Below are positions 8,361 to 17,070 of a DNA stretch of 64,000 bases, in pieces. This stretch comes from Pseudorhodoferax soli. Lineage in GTDB: Bacteria; Pseudomonadota; Gammaproteobacteria; Burkholderiales; Burkholderiaceae_C. The stretch covers positions 534,787 through 598,786 of the forward strand of contig NZ_QPJK01000005.1 in the NCBI RefSeq assembly GCF_003337555.1. Direction: 5' to 3'. The stretch's first letter is position 1; each line of letters opens with the position of its first letter. The notes beneath the pieces are model-generated. The model had not been told where the DNA came from. It made no database searches and was given only the letters and a program-made list of their open reading frames with translations. The position numbers and the translations under genes were made by a program.

Positions 8361-9335
8361 TTACTTGTCCAACAGATTCAACTTGCCCAGCAAATGTGTC
8401 ATCGCCACCTTGTCGGCCTGCACGAAGGCCGTGGTCTGCGCGGGCGACAAGTCCAGCCGCTCGGCGCCCAGCGACGACAGCAGCGTCTGGTAGGCCGGGT
8501 CGGCCTGCGTATCGGCCATGGCCTTGCGCAGGGTCTCGATCACGTCGACCGGCGTGCGCTTGGGCGCGGCAAGCGTGTACCAGGTGGATACCTGCGACCC
8601 CTTGAAGCCGGCCTCGGCCATGGTCGGCACCTGCGGCAGCAGGGGCGAGCGCTGGGCCCCGCCATAGGCCAGGGGCTTCAACCTGCCGTCGGCGATGAAG
8701 GCCTGCGTGGCCGCCAGGTTCAGCATGCCCATCTGCACCTGGCCGCCCAGCACATCCTTGATCGCGGGCGCTGCGCCGCCATAGGGTACGTGGCTGATCT
8801 GGATGCCGGCACGCTGCAAGAAGGATTCCGCCGCCAGGTGGGTGCCGCCGCCGCTGCCGGCCGAGGCGTAGTTGAGCTTGCCGGGCTCCTTCTTCGCCAG
8901 CGCGATCAGTTCCTGCACGGTCGACACGCCCACCGAGGGGTGCACCACCAGCACGCTGGGCTGGTTGCCCACGCCGCCGATGAAGGCGAAATCGCCCAGG
9001 CCGTCGTACGGGACCTTTTGCATCAGCGGCGTGACCACGTGACCGGCCGAGGTGCCGATCAACAGCGTGTAGCCGTCGGCCCGCGAGCGCGCGACGAAGC
9101 CGGTGCCGATGGTGGCAGCGCCGCCGGCCTTGTTGTCGACCACGATAGGCTGCTTCAGCCGCTGTTCCAGCAGGCGTGCCAGGCCGCGCGCCAGCGTGTC
9201 GGCCGGCCCGCCAGCCGCGTAGGGGTTGACCAGCTTGATCGGGCGCGTGGGGTAGGCGTCCTGGGCGTGCAGCGCCGGCGCCAGGCCCAGCGCGGCGGCC
9301 GCCTGCAGCACAGAACGTCGGTGGATCGGGCGCAT
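8361..9335 (-). CDS. Tripartite tricarboxylate transporter substrate-binding protein (Bug/TctC family)
   Basis: A 324-residue periplasmic receptor. The N-terminus RRSVLQAAAALGLAPALHAQ is a Tat-like signal peptide. YPTRPIKLVNPYAAGGPADT and VVDNKAGGAATIG are the two conserved Bug blocks that form the carboxylate-binding cleft, followed by PYGGAAPAIKDVLGGQV. It is last in a minus-strand operon after a CoA-transferase, a GST and a flavin reductase, only 14 bases behind the latter. No TctA or TctB membrane gene is nearby, so it must share a transporter or act in sensing. The operon suggests a carboxylic acid that is activated with CoA. Ligand unknown. Confidence 0.9.
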   Translation of the reverse strand: MRPIHRRSVLQAAAALGLAPALHAQDAYPTRPIKLVNPYAAGGPADTLARGLARLLEQRLKQPIVVDNKAGGAATIGTGFVARSRADGYTLLIGTSAGHVVTPLMQKVPYDGLGDFAFIGGVGNQPSVLVVHPSVGVSTVQELIALAKKEPGKLNYASAGSGGGTHLAAESFLQRAGIQISHVPYGGAAPAIKDVLGGQVQMGMLNLAATQAFIADGRLKPLAYGGAQRSPLLPQVPTMAEAGFKGSQVSTWYTLAAPKRTPVDVIETLRKAMADTQADPAYQTLLSSLGAERLDLSPAQTTAFVQADKVAMTHLLGKLNLLDK

Positions 9336-9349
9336 TTCTGTCTCACTCT

Positions 9350-10021
9350 TCAGTTGTTTGTCGGGAGCGGGCCCCAGCCTTCGCCGCCCGGCGGGCGCTG
9401 CAGCATGGGCCGGTGGAAGATCTCGCCCAGGCCTGCGTAGAACGGGCCGCCCAGGCGCGCGATGGGCCGCATGCGCGCGGTGTCCACGCGCTGGCCGTCA
9501 TAGATCTCGGTCGAGAGATGGAAGGCCACGATCTCGCCGATGTACAGCGTGTTGATGCCGCGGCCCAGCACGATGGCCTGGTCCAGCCGGCACTCCATCT
9601 GCACCGGCGCGATGGCGATGCGCGGCGGCTTCACGTGGCGGCTGGGCAGCAGCGGGATGCCCAGCGCCTCCACCTCGCTGACCTCGGGCGCGAATTCCTG
9701 CGCGCTCTGGTGCATCAGTTCCATGTTGTGCTCGGTCGCCACGTTCACGACGAACTCGCGGCACGTGAGGATGTTGCGCGCCGTGTCCTTGGTGCGGCCG
9801 TCGCCGGCGCGCTGGGCGATGTTGATGGCCAGCATCGGCGGGCTGGTCGCCACATAGTTGTACGAACTGAAGGGCGCTGCGTTGGCGCGGCCCTCTTCGT
9901 CCACGCTGGTGATCCAGGCCACGGGGCGCGGCGCCACGCAGCCGATGACCAGGCGGTAGGCGGTCTCGGTGTCCAGAGCCTGCCCGTCAACACAGACGAA
10001 GCCCGCGCTCGGCTCAGCCAT
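9350..10021 (-). CDS. Flavin reductase-like domain protein (FMN-binding)
   Basis: A 223-residue protein of the flavin-reductase-like/FMN-binding split-barrel family. APRPVAWITSVDEEGRANAA and APFSSYNYVATSPPMLAI are the typical cofactor-binding segments. It probably reduces or binds FMN, either to feed a monooxygenase or to act on a flavin-dependent substrate directly. Start ATG 10021 lies inside the 3' end of the GST gene, an overlap of 8 bases that indicates translational coupling. An earlier start inside the GST gene is possible but less likely because MAEPSAGFV aligns with family N-termini. No monooxygenase partner is seen in this operon. Confidence 0.85.
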   Translation of the reverse strand: MAEPSAGFVCVDGQALDTETAYRLVIGCVAPRPVAWITSVDEEGRANAAPFSSYNYVATSPPMLAINIAQRAGDGRTKDTARNILTCREFVVNVATEHNMELMHQSAQEFAPEVSEVEALGIPLLPSRHVKPPRIAIAPVQMECRLDQAIVLGRGINTLYIGEIVAFHLSTEIYDGQRVDTARMRPIARLGGPFYAGLGEIFHRPMLQRPPGGEGWGPLPTNN

Positions 10022-10634
10022 CGACGGCCACCGTGGCCTGAAACGACGGCCGGGCACTGAGCTGCTCGAACCACTGTGCCAGCTGCGGCGCCTGTTCACG
10101 CCAGCCGAAGCTGTCGAAGCGGTAGTCCAGGTAGCCCAGCGCACAGCCCACGGTCAAGGTGCCGATGGACATGGGCGCGACCTGCAGCGCGCCGGCCTCG
10201 GCGTCCAGCAGGACCAACGTGGCACGGGCCTTCAGTTCGAAGGCATCGATCAGCGCCTGCAGGGGCTGGACGCGTTCGCGCTCGTTGCGCCACAGGATGG
10301 CCAGGTCCAGCAGCCCGTCGCCCAGGGCGTGCCAACGCAGCGCCTGCCAGCGGGCGGTGCCCTCCTGGGGGAACAGCAGGCCGTCGGCCTGCGCGTTCAG
10401 GTACTCGCAGATCACCACCGAGTCGAACAGCCGTGTGCCATCGGCGCAGACCAGCGTGGGGATCTTGGACAGCGGGTTGTCCTGCATCAGCGCCGCATTG
10501 GGCTTCTGCATGGCAGCCACCGAGCGCACCAGCTCCAGCTGCGGCAGCAGGCCCAGTTCGTGCGCGCAGACCATGACCTTGCGCACATAGGGCGACTTTG
10601 GCGACCAGTGCAGCCGCATCGTGCTGGCCGCCAT
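10014..10634 (-). CDS. Glutathione S-transferase family protein
   Basis: A 206-residue cytoplasmic protein with an N-terminal thioredoxin-like domain (about 6-80) and a C-terminal helical domain. SPKSPYVRKV places the catalytic-type Ser14 at the start of the first helix, and NPLSKIPTLV contains the cis-proline that binds glutathione, followed by LFDSVVICEYL. The ATG at 10634 shares one base with the stop of the CoA-transferase (TGATG). A shorter start at 10619 is possible. In a catabolic operon such GSTs often isomerise or dehalogenate a glutathione-reactive intermediate, but nothing here fixes the reaction. Confidence 0.88.
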   Translation of the reverse strand: MAASTMRLHWSPKSPYVRKVMVCAHELGLLPQLELVRSVAAMQKPNAALMQDNPLSKIPTLVCADGTRLFDSVVICEYLNAQADGLLFPQEGTARWQALRWHALGDGLLDLAILWRNERERVQPLQALIDAFELKARATLVLLDAEAGALQVAPMSIGTLTVGCALGYLDYRFDSFGWREQAPQLAQWFEQLSARPSFQATVAVDG

Positions 10635-11863
10635 CAGATGGCTCCCGCGCTGCGCAGGCCGGCGATGCGCTCGGCGGTGTAGCCCAGCTCGGTCAGGATG
10701 GCGTCGCTGTGCTGGCCCAGCAGCGGCGGTGCAGTTTGTGTCTGCAGCGGCGCTTCGGCAAAGCGCATCGGGCTGGCGACCTGTGGCACGTCCACGCCAG
10801 CGGGGTGGGGCACGTGACGCAGCATGCCGCGCGCCTGCACCTGTGGCTCCTCGAACACCTCGGCTACGCTGTTGATGGCACCGCAGGGCACGCCGGCCTT
10901 GTCCAGCGCGGCGATCAGCTGCTCTCGCGGCCACTCGGCGAACTGCGCGCGCAGCAGGGCCGAGAGCTCGCCGATGTTGCGCACGCGCTGGGCGTTGGTG
11001 GCGAAGCGCTCGTCCGTGCTCCACGCGCCGCGGCCAAGCACCTCGCACAGCTTGGCGAACTGGCCGTCGTTGCCCACCACCAGGATCACGTCGCCGTCGC
11101 CGCAGGCGTATACGTCCTGCGGCTGGATGTTGGGGTGCGCGTTGCCGTTGCGTCTGGGCAGCTTGCCCGATACCAGGTAGTTCATGGCTTGGTTCGACAG
11201 CGTGGCCACCTGCACGTCGAGCATGGCGATGTCGATGCTGTCGCCCACGCCGGTCTGGTCGCGGCGCGCCAGCGCGGCCAGCACCGCGACGGCGGTGTAC
11301 ATGCCGGTCATCAGGTCGACGATGGGGATGCCCACCTTCTGTGGGCCGCCGCCGGGCCGGTCGTCGCGCTCGCCGGTCACGCTCATCATGCCGCCCATGG
11401 CCTGGATCAGGAAGTCGTAGGCCGGCTGGTCGCGGCGCGGGCCGGTCTGGCCGAAGCCCGTGACGGAGCAATAGATCAGCCGCGGATTGATCTTGCGCAG
11501 CGAGGTCTCGTCCAGGCCGTAGCGCTTCAGCGTGCCGGCCTTGTAGTTCTCCAGCACGATGTCGGCCTTGAGCGCCAGGTCCTTCACGATCTGCTGGCCC
11601 TCGGGCGTGTCCAGGCTGACGGTGATGGAGCGCTTGCCGCGGTTCACGGCCAGGTAGTAGCCGGCCTCCTTGGTGTCGCGGCCTTCGGCATCTTTCAGGA
11701 ACGGGGGGCCCCAGGTGCGCGTGTCGTCGCCGGCGCCGGGGCGCTCGACCTTGATGACTTCGGCCCCCAGGTCTGCCAGGATCTGGCTGGCCCAGGGGGC
11801 GGCGAGGATGCGGCTGAGGTCGAGCACTTTGACGTGCGAGAGCGGGCCTTGGGCGGTGGTCAT
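10634..11863 (-). CDS. CaiB/BaiF family (class III) CoA-transferase
   Basis: A 409-residue enzyme, matching the family length. LDLSRILAAPWASQILADLG is the conserved N-terminal CoA-binding segment; PAYDFLIQAMGG carries the candidate catalytic Asp150 that forms the acyl-enzyme intermediate; the C-terminal part PCGAINSVAEVFEEPQV is typical. It transfers CoA from a donor such as succinyl-CoA or acetyl-CoA to a carboxylic acid, activating it for breakdown. An AAAGGA motif lies upstream of the ATG. It is first in an operon with a GST, a flavin reductase and a Bug receptor, and is divergent from another Bug receptor at 12074. Substrate unknown. Confidence 0.92.
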   Translation of the reverse strand: MTTAQGPLSHVKVLDLSRILAAPWASQILADLGAEVIKVERPGAGDDTRTWGPPFLKDAEGRDTKEAGYYLAVNRGKRSITVSLDTPEGQQIVKDLALKADIVLENYKAGTLKRYGLDETSLRKINPRLIYCSVTGFGQTGPRRDQPAYDFLIQAMGGMMSVTGERDDRPGGGPQKVGIPIVDLMTGMYTAVAVLAALARRDQTGVGDSIDIAMLDVQVATLSNQAMNYLVSGKLPRRNGNAHPNIQPQDVYACGDGDVILVVGNDGQFAKLCEVLGRGAWSTDERFATNAQRVRNIGELSALLRAQFAEWPREQLIAALDKAGVPCGAINSVAEVFEEPQVQARGMLRHVPHPAGVDVPQVASPMRFAEAPLQTQTAPPLLGQHSDAILTELGYTAERIAGLRSAGAI

Positions 11864-11944
11864 CTGAATGGTTTCCTTTGGGGGATGTGGCCGATTCTGG
11901 AAGCTGCGCCCGCCCGGGGCTACCAGCCAGCCGGCAAGGCTGTG

Positions 11945-12041
11945 ATGCGCCTTGGCGCATAGCAGGCGCCGGATGCGGCCGGGCTTGCATAGCAGGTATG
12001 CGCGTGGCCTTGGTGGCAGGCGGCGGGCGGCTTCCTACAGT
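11945..12041 (+). promoter_or_regulatory. Divergent control region: palindrome, two GCATAGCAGG repeats and a promoter
   Basis: ATGCGCC-TT-GGCGCAT at 11945-11960 is a perfect inverted repeat. GCATAGCAGG occurs at 11957-11966 and again at 11987-11996, exactly 30 bp apart, so on the same helix face; the second copy is part of GCATA-N5-TATGC (11987-12001). Downstream, GTGGCA (12013-12018), 17 bases, then TACAGT (12036-12041) make a plausible sigma-70 promoter for the gene at 12074. The layout is typical of a LysR-type activator at a divergent promoter. The regulator gene is not adjacent. Confidence 0.5.
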
Positions 12042-12073
12042 GCCAGCACGTTCAAACCCGTGGAGACATCGAC

Positions 12074-13042
12074 ATGCACAAGTTCTTGAAATCCGCCGCG
12101 GCCATCGCACTGGGCATGGCTGCGTTCTCTGCCTTCGCGCAAGCCTGGCCCAGCAAGCCGATCCGCGTGGTCGTGCCGTTCCCGGCCGGCGGCCCGGTCG
12201 ACCAGACGGCGCGTGCGCTGGGCGCCAAGGTCGGCACCGCGCTGGGCCAGAACATGCTGATCGACAACAAGGGCGGCGCTGGCGGCCTGCTCGGTGCCGA
12301 CGCGGTGGCCAAGGCCGCGCCCGATGGCTACACCGTGCTGTTCTCGTCCGCCGGTGCGCTGGCCATCGTGCCGCACATCGCGGCCAGCATGCCCTACGAC
12401 CCGCAGAAGGATCTGATGGCCGTCACCCAGGCGCTCAAGGTGCCGGCCGTGCTGGTGGTCTCAAGCGCCTCGCCGTACAAGAACTTTGCCGAACTGAAGG
12501 CTGCCGCCACTGGCCCCTCCAGCAAGATCAACTACGCATCGGCCGGCAGCGGCACCACGCCGCACCTGCAGGCCGAGTTGCTGCGGCGCGAGGCCGGGCT
12601 GACGATCAACCACATCCCCTACCGCGGCGCGGCCCCGGCCATCACCGACATCCTGGGCGGCCAGGTCGACATGATGGTGGTCGACATTCCGGTGGCGCTG
12701 CCCTTCATCCAGTCCGGCAAGCTGCGCGCGCTGGCCGTCACGAACAACAAGCGCATCCCGGTCTTGAAGGACGTGCCAACCGTGGCCGAGCTGGGCCTGC
12801 CCAAGGTCGAGGCCTACAACTGGTACGGCATGCTCGCGCCAGCGCGCACCCCGGCCGACATCGTGGCCAAGCTCTACAGCAGCGTGGGTGCTGCGCTGCG
12901 CTCGCCCGACCTGCAGAAGCAGTTCGACCAGCAGGGCGTGGAGGTGGTGGGCAGCAAGCCCGAGGAGTTCGCGCCGTTCATCGCGGCCGAGTCGGCACGC
13001 TGGGGGGCCTTGGCCAAGGCGGTCGGCGCCAAGCTGGAATAG
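12074..13042 (+). CDS. Tripartite tricarboxylate transporter substrate-binding protein (Bug/TctC family)
   Basis: A 322-residue periplasmic solute receptor. The signal peptide runs to [28 protein letters not shown] and MLIDNKGGAGGLLGADAV are the conserved Bug blocks, and INHIPYRGAAPAITDILGGQ is the second-lobe signature. GGAG lies 8 bases before the ATG. It is transcribed divergently from the CaiB operon across a control region holding repeated GCATAGCAGG boxes, so both units are probably co-induced by one regulator. No membrane component is encoded nearby. Ligand unknown; the context suggests the acid activated by the CoA-transferase. Confidence 0.9.
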   Translation: MHKFLKSAAAIALGMAAFSAFAQAWPSKPIRVVVPFPAGGPVDQTARALGAKVGTALGQNMLIDNKGGAGGLLGADAVAKAAPDGYTVLFSSAGALAIVPHIAASMPYDPQKDLMAVTQALKVPAVLVVSSASPYKNFAELKAAATGPSSKINYASAGSGTTPHLQAELLRREAGLTINHIPYRGAAPAITDILGGQVDMMVVDIPVALPFIQSGKLRALAVTNNKRIPVLKDVPTVAELGLPKVEAYNWYGMLAPARTPADIVAKLYSSVGAALRSPDLQKQFDQQGVEVVGSKPEEFAPFIAAESARWGALAKAVGAKLE

Positions 13043-13193
13043 GCGCAAGGGCGCGCGCGCCGCAGCGCGTGCGCGCTACGCCGCCACCGCAGAGCGCGCC
13101 CTGCGCTGACGCGATGAATCGCAGCCGCGTGCTGGCCTTCGTGTTCGGCAACGCGCGTCAGTCAACTTCTCTCATGTCTTCCAAGGAGGTCTC

Positions 13194-14945
13194 GTGCCCC
13201 ACACCAAATCCCTGGCTCCGCGTCCATCACCCGCGCGCATCGCCGCTGCATTCGCCTGCCTGGCCATCGGCGCATGCGGCGGTGGTGGCGACGCCGACAT
13301 CCCCTTCGTCGACACCAGCGCCCTGGCGTTCAAGACTCCGCTTTCAAGCTGTGCCGCACTGAGCGGAACGGACATTCCGGCCGCGGCCGTCGGCTTGCCG
13401 ACCTCGGGCGGCACGGTCACGTCCGCCACCCTGGTGCCGGCAGCCCCCGAGCTGGTGGGCGCGGCACGGGTCACGCGGGCGCTGCCCGAGTACTGCCGCG
13501 TCCTCGGGTCGATCCGCCCGGTCGATCCTGCAGCACCTCCGATCAACTTCCAGCTCAACATTCCGACGCAGTGGAACCAGAAGACGATCCAGGTCGGCGG
13601 CGGTGGCCTGAACGGATCGATCCCGGCCAACCTCGCTGCCATCGGCGCTTCGGGTTCTCCGACCAGTGGGGCATTCCCGCCGGACGCTCCCTATCCGCTG
13701 TCCAGCGGCTACGCGATGTTCGGCAGCGACTCCGGACACCAGGTGTCGAGCACGGCGGCCGACTGGGCGCTGAATGACGAAGCCTGGGTCAATTTTGGTC
13801 ACGCGGCACTCAAGAAGACGCACGACGCGGTTTTCGCGCTGGTCGAGACGCTCTACGGTTCGCGCCCGCGCGTCAGCTACTTCATGGGCCAATCGCAAGG
13901 TGGTCGGGAGGCGATGGAGGTGGCCCAACGCTACCCGGAGGACTACGACGGCATCGTCGCGACATCGCCCTTGATCGGCTATTCAGCGCATGTGATCCAC
14001 AAGACGCTGCTGGCCGCGGCACAGACCGGGGCACGGTGGATTCCACCCGCCAAGCAGGTCGCGATCGGGGCGGAAGTGCTGCGCCAGTGCGACGCCCTGG
14101 ACGGCCTGGCCGATGGCGTGATCGCGAACTACCTGGCGTGTTCGGCGCGGTTCGATCCGCTGAAAGTGCAGCACCCTTACGCCGCCATCCGTTGCGCTGA
14201 TGGCGGGGACACGGGGGATGCCTGTGTCTCGGACCGCCAGATCGAAACCCTGGACCAGATGCATGCGCCACTGCGCTTCGGATTCGCGCTGGCGAATGGC
14301 TGGTCCGAGTTCCCGGGCTACCAGGTGGGCCGCGAGTCCGAAGGAGGTTGGCTCAACATCGCGCCCCAGCCTTCCCTGCAGGCCCAGCCGGCACTGGGCC
14401 AGCCGGGCGCGACCGTCAGCTACGGAATCATCAAGGATCCGGGGTTCAACCTGAGCAACTTTTCCGTGGCGGCATTCAAGGACCGCATCGTGCAGTCGTC
14501 GGCCATCATCGATTCGACCAACACCGACCTGGGCCGGTTCTTCGCGCGGGGTGGCCGATTGATCATCAAGGCCCAAGGCTCAGACTACGCGTCCAATCCG
14601 CACACGGTGATGCGCTACTACGACGGCCTGGTGCAGCGCTTCGGACAGCGCGCGGTAGATCGCCATGTGCGCTTCTACATGCTGCCGAACGGCGACCACA
14701 ACGGCGGCGTGCAGAGCCTGCCGGCCCGCACCGCAGAGCCGCAGTACGTCGACCTCATCCGCATGTCGACGGACTGGGTGGAGAAGAACATGCTGCCGGC
14801 GGACGCGCCGGTCTTGTCAGCCATGGAAGCGCTGCCGCCGTACACCGTCACCGCGACGCGACCGATGTGCCGCTACCCTGCGTATCCTCGTTACATCGCG
14901 GGGGACGCGCGCCAGGGTGGCAGCTACCGCTGCACGGTGGAGTAG
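13194..14945 (+). CDS. Tannase/feruloyl esterase family lipoprotein
   Basis: A 583-residue esterase starting at GTG 13194 behind a full AAGGAGGT at 13183-13190, though the spacing is tight. The signal sequence ends in AIGAC, a lipobox, followed by a glycine run. YFMGQSQGGREAMEVAQRYP near residue 233 is the nucleophile elbow with its Ser. CDALDGLADGVIANY matches the family's conserved region and LPNGDHNGG near residue 500 has the catalytic His. It shares the family of the protein at 6558 but is diverged, so it is not a recent tandem copy. It probably cleaves an aromatic ester outside the cytoplasm. Substrate not determinable from sequence. Confidence 0.88.
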   Translation: MPHTKSLAPRPSPARIAAAFACLAIGACGGGGDADIPFVDTSALAFKTPLSSCAALSGTDIPAAAVGLPTSGGTVTSATLVPAAPELVGAARVTRALPEYCRVLGSIRPVDPAAPPINFQLNIPTQWNQKTIQVGGGGLNGSIPANLAAIGASGSPTSGAFPPDAPYPLSSGYAMFGSDSGHQVSSTAADWALNDEAWVNFGHAALKKTHDAVFALVETLYGSRPRVSYFMGQSQGGREAMEVAQRYPEDYDGIVATSPLIGYSAHVIHKTLLAAAQTGARWIPPAKQVAIGAEVLRQCDALDGLADGVIANYLACSARFDPLKVQHPYAAIRCADGGDTGDACVSDRQIETLDQMHAPLRFGFALANGWSEFPGYQVGRESEGGWLNIAPQPSLQAQPALGQPGATVSYGIIKDPGFNLSNFSVAAFKDRIVQSSAIIDSTNTDLGRFFARGGRLIIKAQGSDYASNPHTVMRYYDGLVQRFGQRAVDRHVRFYMLPNGDHNGGVQSLPARTAEPQYVDLIRMSTDWVEKNMLPADAPVLSAMEALPPYTVTATRPMCRYPAYPRYIAGDARQGGSYRCTVE

Positions 14946-14971
14946 GGGCGGGAGGGCGCGCACGACCGGGT

Positions 14972-15001
14972 GCGCGGCACGCCTGCCCCGTGCTGCCGCG
15001 C
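14972..15001. terminator. GC-rich hairpin after tannase gene
   Basis: GCGCGGCACG (14972-14981) pairs with CGTGCTGCCGCGC (14989-15001), allowing a small bulge. It lies 27 bases after the tannase stop codon and before the next gene. No T-run follows, so termination is only a possibility. Confidence 0.3.
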
Positions 15002-15095
15002 AGCCTTTCCCCAAGAGTTTCGTGGCGCACTTGTTTGTGCTGAACCGCCTTGGGTTCTCGGCATTCTTGCCTCGTCTTGTATGCTCTGAGCCACC

Positions 15096-15650
15096 ATGAG
15101 CAGCGACTCCAAGTGGCTCGATAGCGCCCGTGCGCAGTGGCTTTGGCGAGGGAAGGATCGGCCCCCCTTCGCCGATGTCCCAGCGTTGGGGCAGGTGTCG
15201 GTTTGGGATTTCCCGAGGCCGCCAGAGCTCGTGCGTGAAGCGCGTGAGATCGTCGTGTTCTGGGGCCACCTCGAGGTAGCGCGCACACGCGCCGCCTGGG
15301 CGGTCCGCGAAACGGCCCACCCACCGACGTTCTACCTGCCGCTGGCCGACGTTCAGCCTGGACTGTTGGAGCCCGCTGGCGGTGGCTCTTTCTGTGAGTG
15401 GAAGGGACCGGCGCAGTATTGGAATCTGGTAGATGGCGCACGCCGCCTGGACCAGGTGGCCTGGAGCTACCCCCAACCCCTGTCTGGTGCCGAGCCGCTC
15501 GCCGACTGTGTGGCCTTCTATGCCCACAATCTCGACTGCCGCGTCGGCGGATCGAAGGCCCATCCACAGGCTGGGGCCTTCTATGGTGGCTGGATCACCC
15601 CGGACTTGGCTGGGCCCTTCAAAGGCGGACCCGGTAGCGGAGCTTGGTAG
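15096..15650 (+). CDS. DUF427 domain-containing protein
   Basis: A 184-residue protein with the DUF427 fold in its C-terminal half: ARTRAAWAVRETAHPPTFYL, WSYPQPLSGAEPLADCVAFY and a following Val-Gly-Gly are the conserved pattern. The family is small, cytoplasmic and of unknown biochemical function. The N-terminal 45 residues contain a second related-looking block (VPALGQVSVWDFPRPPELVR). There is no clear ribosome-binding site before ATG 15096. The tannase upstream is on the same strand, 150 bases away with an intervening hairpin, so co-transcription is uncertain. Base composition here is slightly lower in GC than its neighbours. Confidence 0.75.
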   Translation: MSSDSKWLDSARAQWLWRGKDRPPFADVPALGQVSVWDFPRPPELVREAREIVVFWGHLEVARTRAAWAVRETAHPPTFYLPLADVQPGLLEPAGGGSFCEWKGPAQYWNLVDGARRLDQVAWSYPQPLSGAEPLADCVAFYAHNLDCRVGGSKAHPQAGAFYGGWITPDLAGPFKGGPGSGAW

Positions 15651-15755
15651 GCAGTCGGTTGCGGTGATCGGGCCTGCGTCAGTTGGCGCAGCAATTCTCT
15701 GGGTGGCCTCAAAGCTGAAGTGCGGCACGGCGCGTCCGTGTCCGCACCCGCAGCC

Positions 15756-16973
15756 TCAACGCCGCTTGGCCAGCTCCAGCTTCGCAATCGCGTTGCGGTG
15801 CACCTCGTCCGGCCCGTCCACGATGCGCACGGTGCGCTGGTGGGCGTAAGCCTCGGCCAGCCAGAAGTCCTGGCTGACGCCGGCCGCGCCATGCGCCTGG
15901 ATCGCCCAGTCGACCACCTTGCACGACATGTTGGGCGCCACCACCTTGATCATCGCGATCTCGGCACGCGCTTCCTTGTTGCCCACGGTGTCCATCTTCC
16001 AGGCGGCGTTCAGCGTCAGCAGCCGGGCCTGGTCGATCATGCAGCGCGACTCGGCGATGCGCTCATGCCAGACCGACTGCGCGGCCAGCGGCTTGCCGAA
16101 GGCGATGCGGGCCTGCAGCCGGTCGACCATCATCTCCAGCGCGCGCTCGGCAGCGCCGATGGAGCGCATGCAGTGGTGGATGCGCCCCGGGCCGAGGCGG
16201 CCCTGCGCGATCTCGAAGCCGCGCCCTTCGCCCAGCAGCATGTTGGACACCGGCACGCGCACGTTCTCCAGCAGCACCTCCATGTGGCCGTGCGGCGCAT
16301 CGTCGTAGCCGAACACCGACAGGTGGCGCACCACCTTGACGCCCGCCGTGTCGCGCGGTACCAGCACCATGGACTGCTGCGCGTGGCGTGGCGCGTCCGG
16401 GTCGGTCTTGCCCATCACGATGTAGATCTTGCAGTCCGGGCTGCCGGCGCCGGACGAGAACCACTTGCGGCCGTTGATGAGGTAGTGGTCGCCATCGCGC
16501 ACGATGGAGCACTGGATGTTGGTGGCGTCGGACGAAGCCACCGCCGGCTCGGTCATCAGGAAGCCAGAGCGGATCCTGCCGGCCAGCAGTGGCTCCAGCC
16601 ACTCATCCTTCTGCGCCTCGGTGCCGTAGCGCTCGATGGTTTCCATGTTGCCGGTGTCCGGCGCCGAGCAGTTGAACACCTGGCCCGACCACGAGACGCG
16701 GCCCATCAGTTCGCACAGCGGCGCGTAGTCCAGGTTGGAGATGCCGGGCACGCCACGGTGCTCGTGCGGCAGGAACATGTTCCACAGGCCGGCTTCGCGT
16801 GCGATGGGCTTGAGTTCCTCGATCAGCGGCGAGAGTTGCCAGGGATTGCCGGCACGGCGAAAGGCGGCCATCTCTTCATGGTGGCGCGCTTCGTTGGGAT
16901 AGATGTAGCGGTCGAAAAAGTCCCGCATGCGTTGCAGCAGGTCGGCTGTCTTGGCGGATGGTTCGGCGAACAT
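15756..16973 (-). CDS. Acyl-CoA dehydrogenase family protein
   Basis: A 405-residue flavoprotein, the normal length for the family. [18 protein letters not shown] is the FAD/substrate segment, [10 protein letters not shown] the conserved middle-domain motif, and [11 protein letters not shown] and [15 protein letters not shown] are C-terminal dehydrogenase signatures. It oxidises an acyl-CoA to the 2-enoyl-CoA and passes electrons to electron transfer flavoprotein, whose beta subunit starts at 63882. AAGGAGA precedes ATG 16973 by about 6 bases. It follows the enoyl-CoA hydratase and a Bug receptor on the same strand, 97 bases behind the latter, and may be a separate or read-through unit. Chain specificity cannot be read from sequence; the family branch resembles long-chain or aromatic-side-chain enzymes. 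Confidence 0.9.
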   Translation of the reverse strand: MFAEPSAKTADLLQRMRDFFDRYIYPNEARHHEEMAAFRRAGNPWQLSPLIEELKPIAREAGLWNMFLPHEHRGVPGISNLDYAPLCELMGRVSWSGQVFNCSAPDTGNMETIERYGTEAQKDEWLEPLLAGRIRSGFLMTEPAVASSDATNIQCSIVRDGDHYLINGRKWFSSGAGSPDCKIYIVMGKTDPDAPRHAQQSMVLVPRDTAGVKVVRHLSVFGYDDAPHGHMEVLLENVRVPVSNMLLGEGRGFEIAQGRLGPGRIHHCMRSIGAAERALEMMVDRLQARIAFGKPLAAQSVWHERIAESRCMIDQARLLTLNAAWKMDTVGNKEARAEIAMIKVVAPNMSCKVVDWAIQAHGAAGVSQDFWLAEAYAHQRTVRIVDGPDEVHRNAIAKLELAKRR

Positions 16974-17070
16974 CGTTGTCTCCTTGCGTGGACCGCACCG
17001 GGCGCGCGGCGATCGACGGTAGCACGCGCGCCCGGCTGTGCGGGTCACTCGATGGACAGGCAGCGGCCCT

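Noticed and set aside
13062..13075. Short palindrome AGCGCGTGCGCGCT after a Bug receptor gene
   Set aside because: It lies in a low-complexity GC-alternating stretch where such dyads arise by chance.
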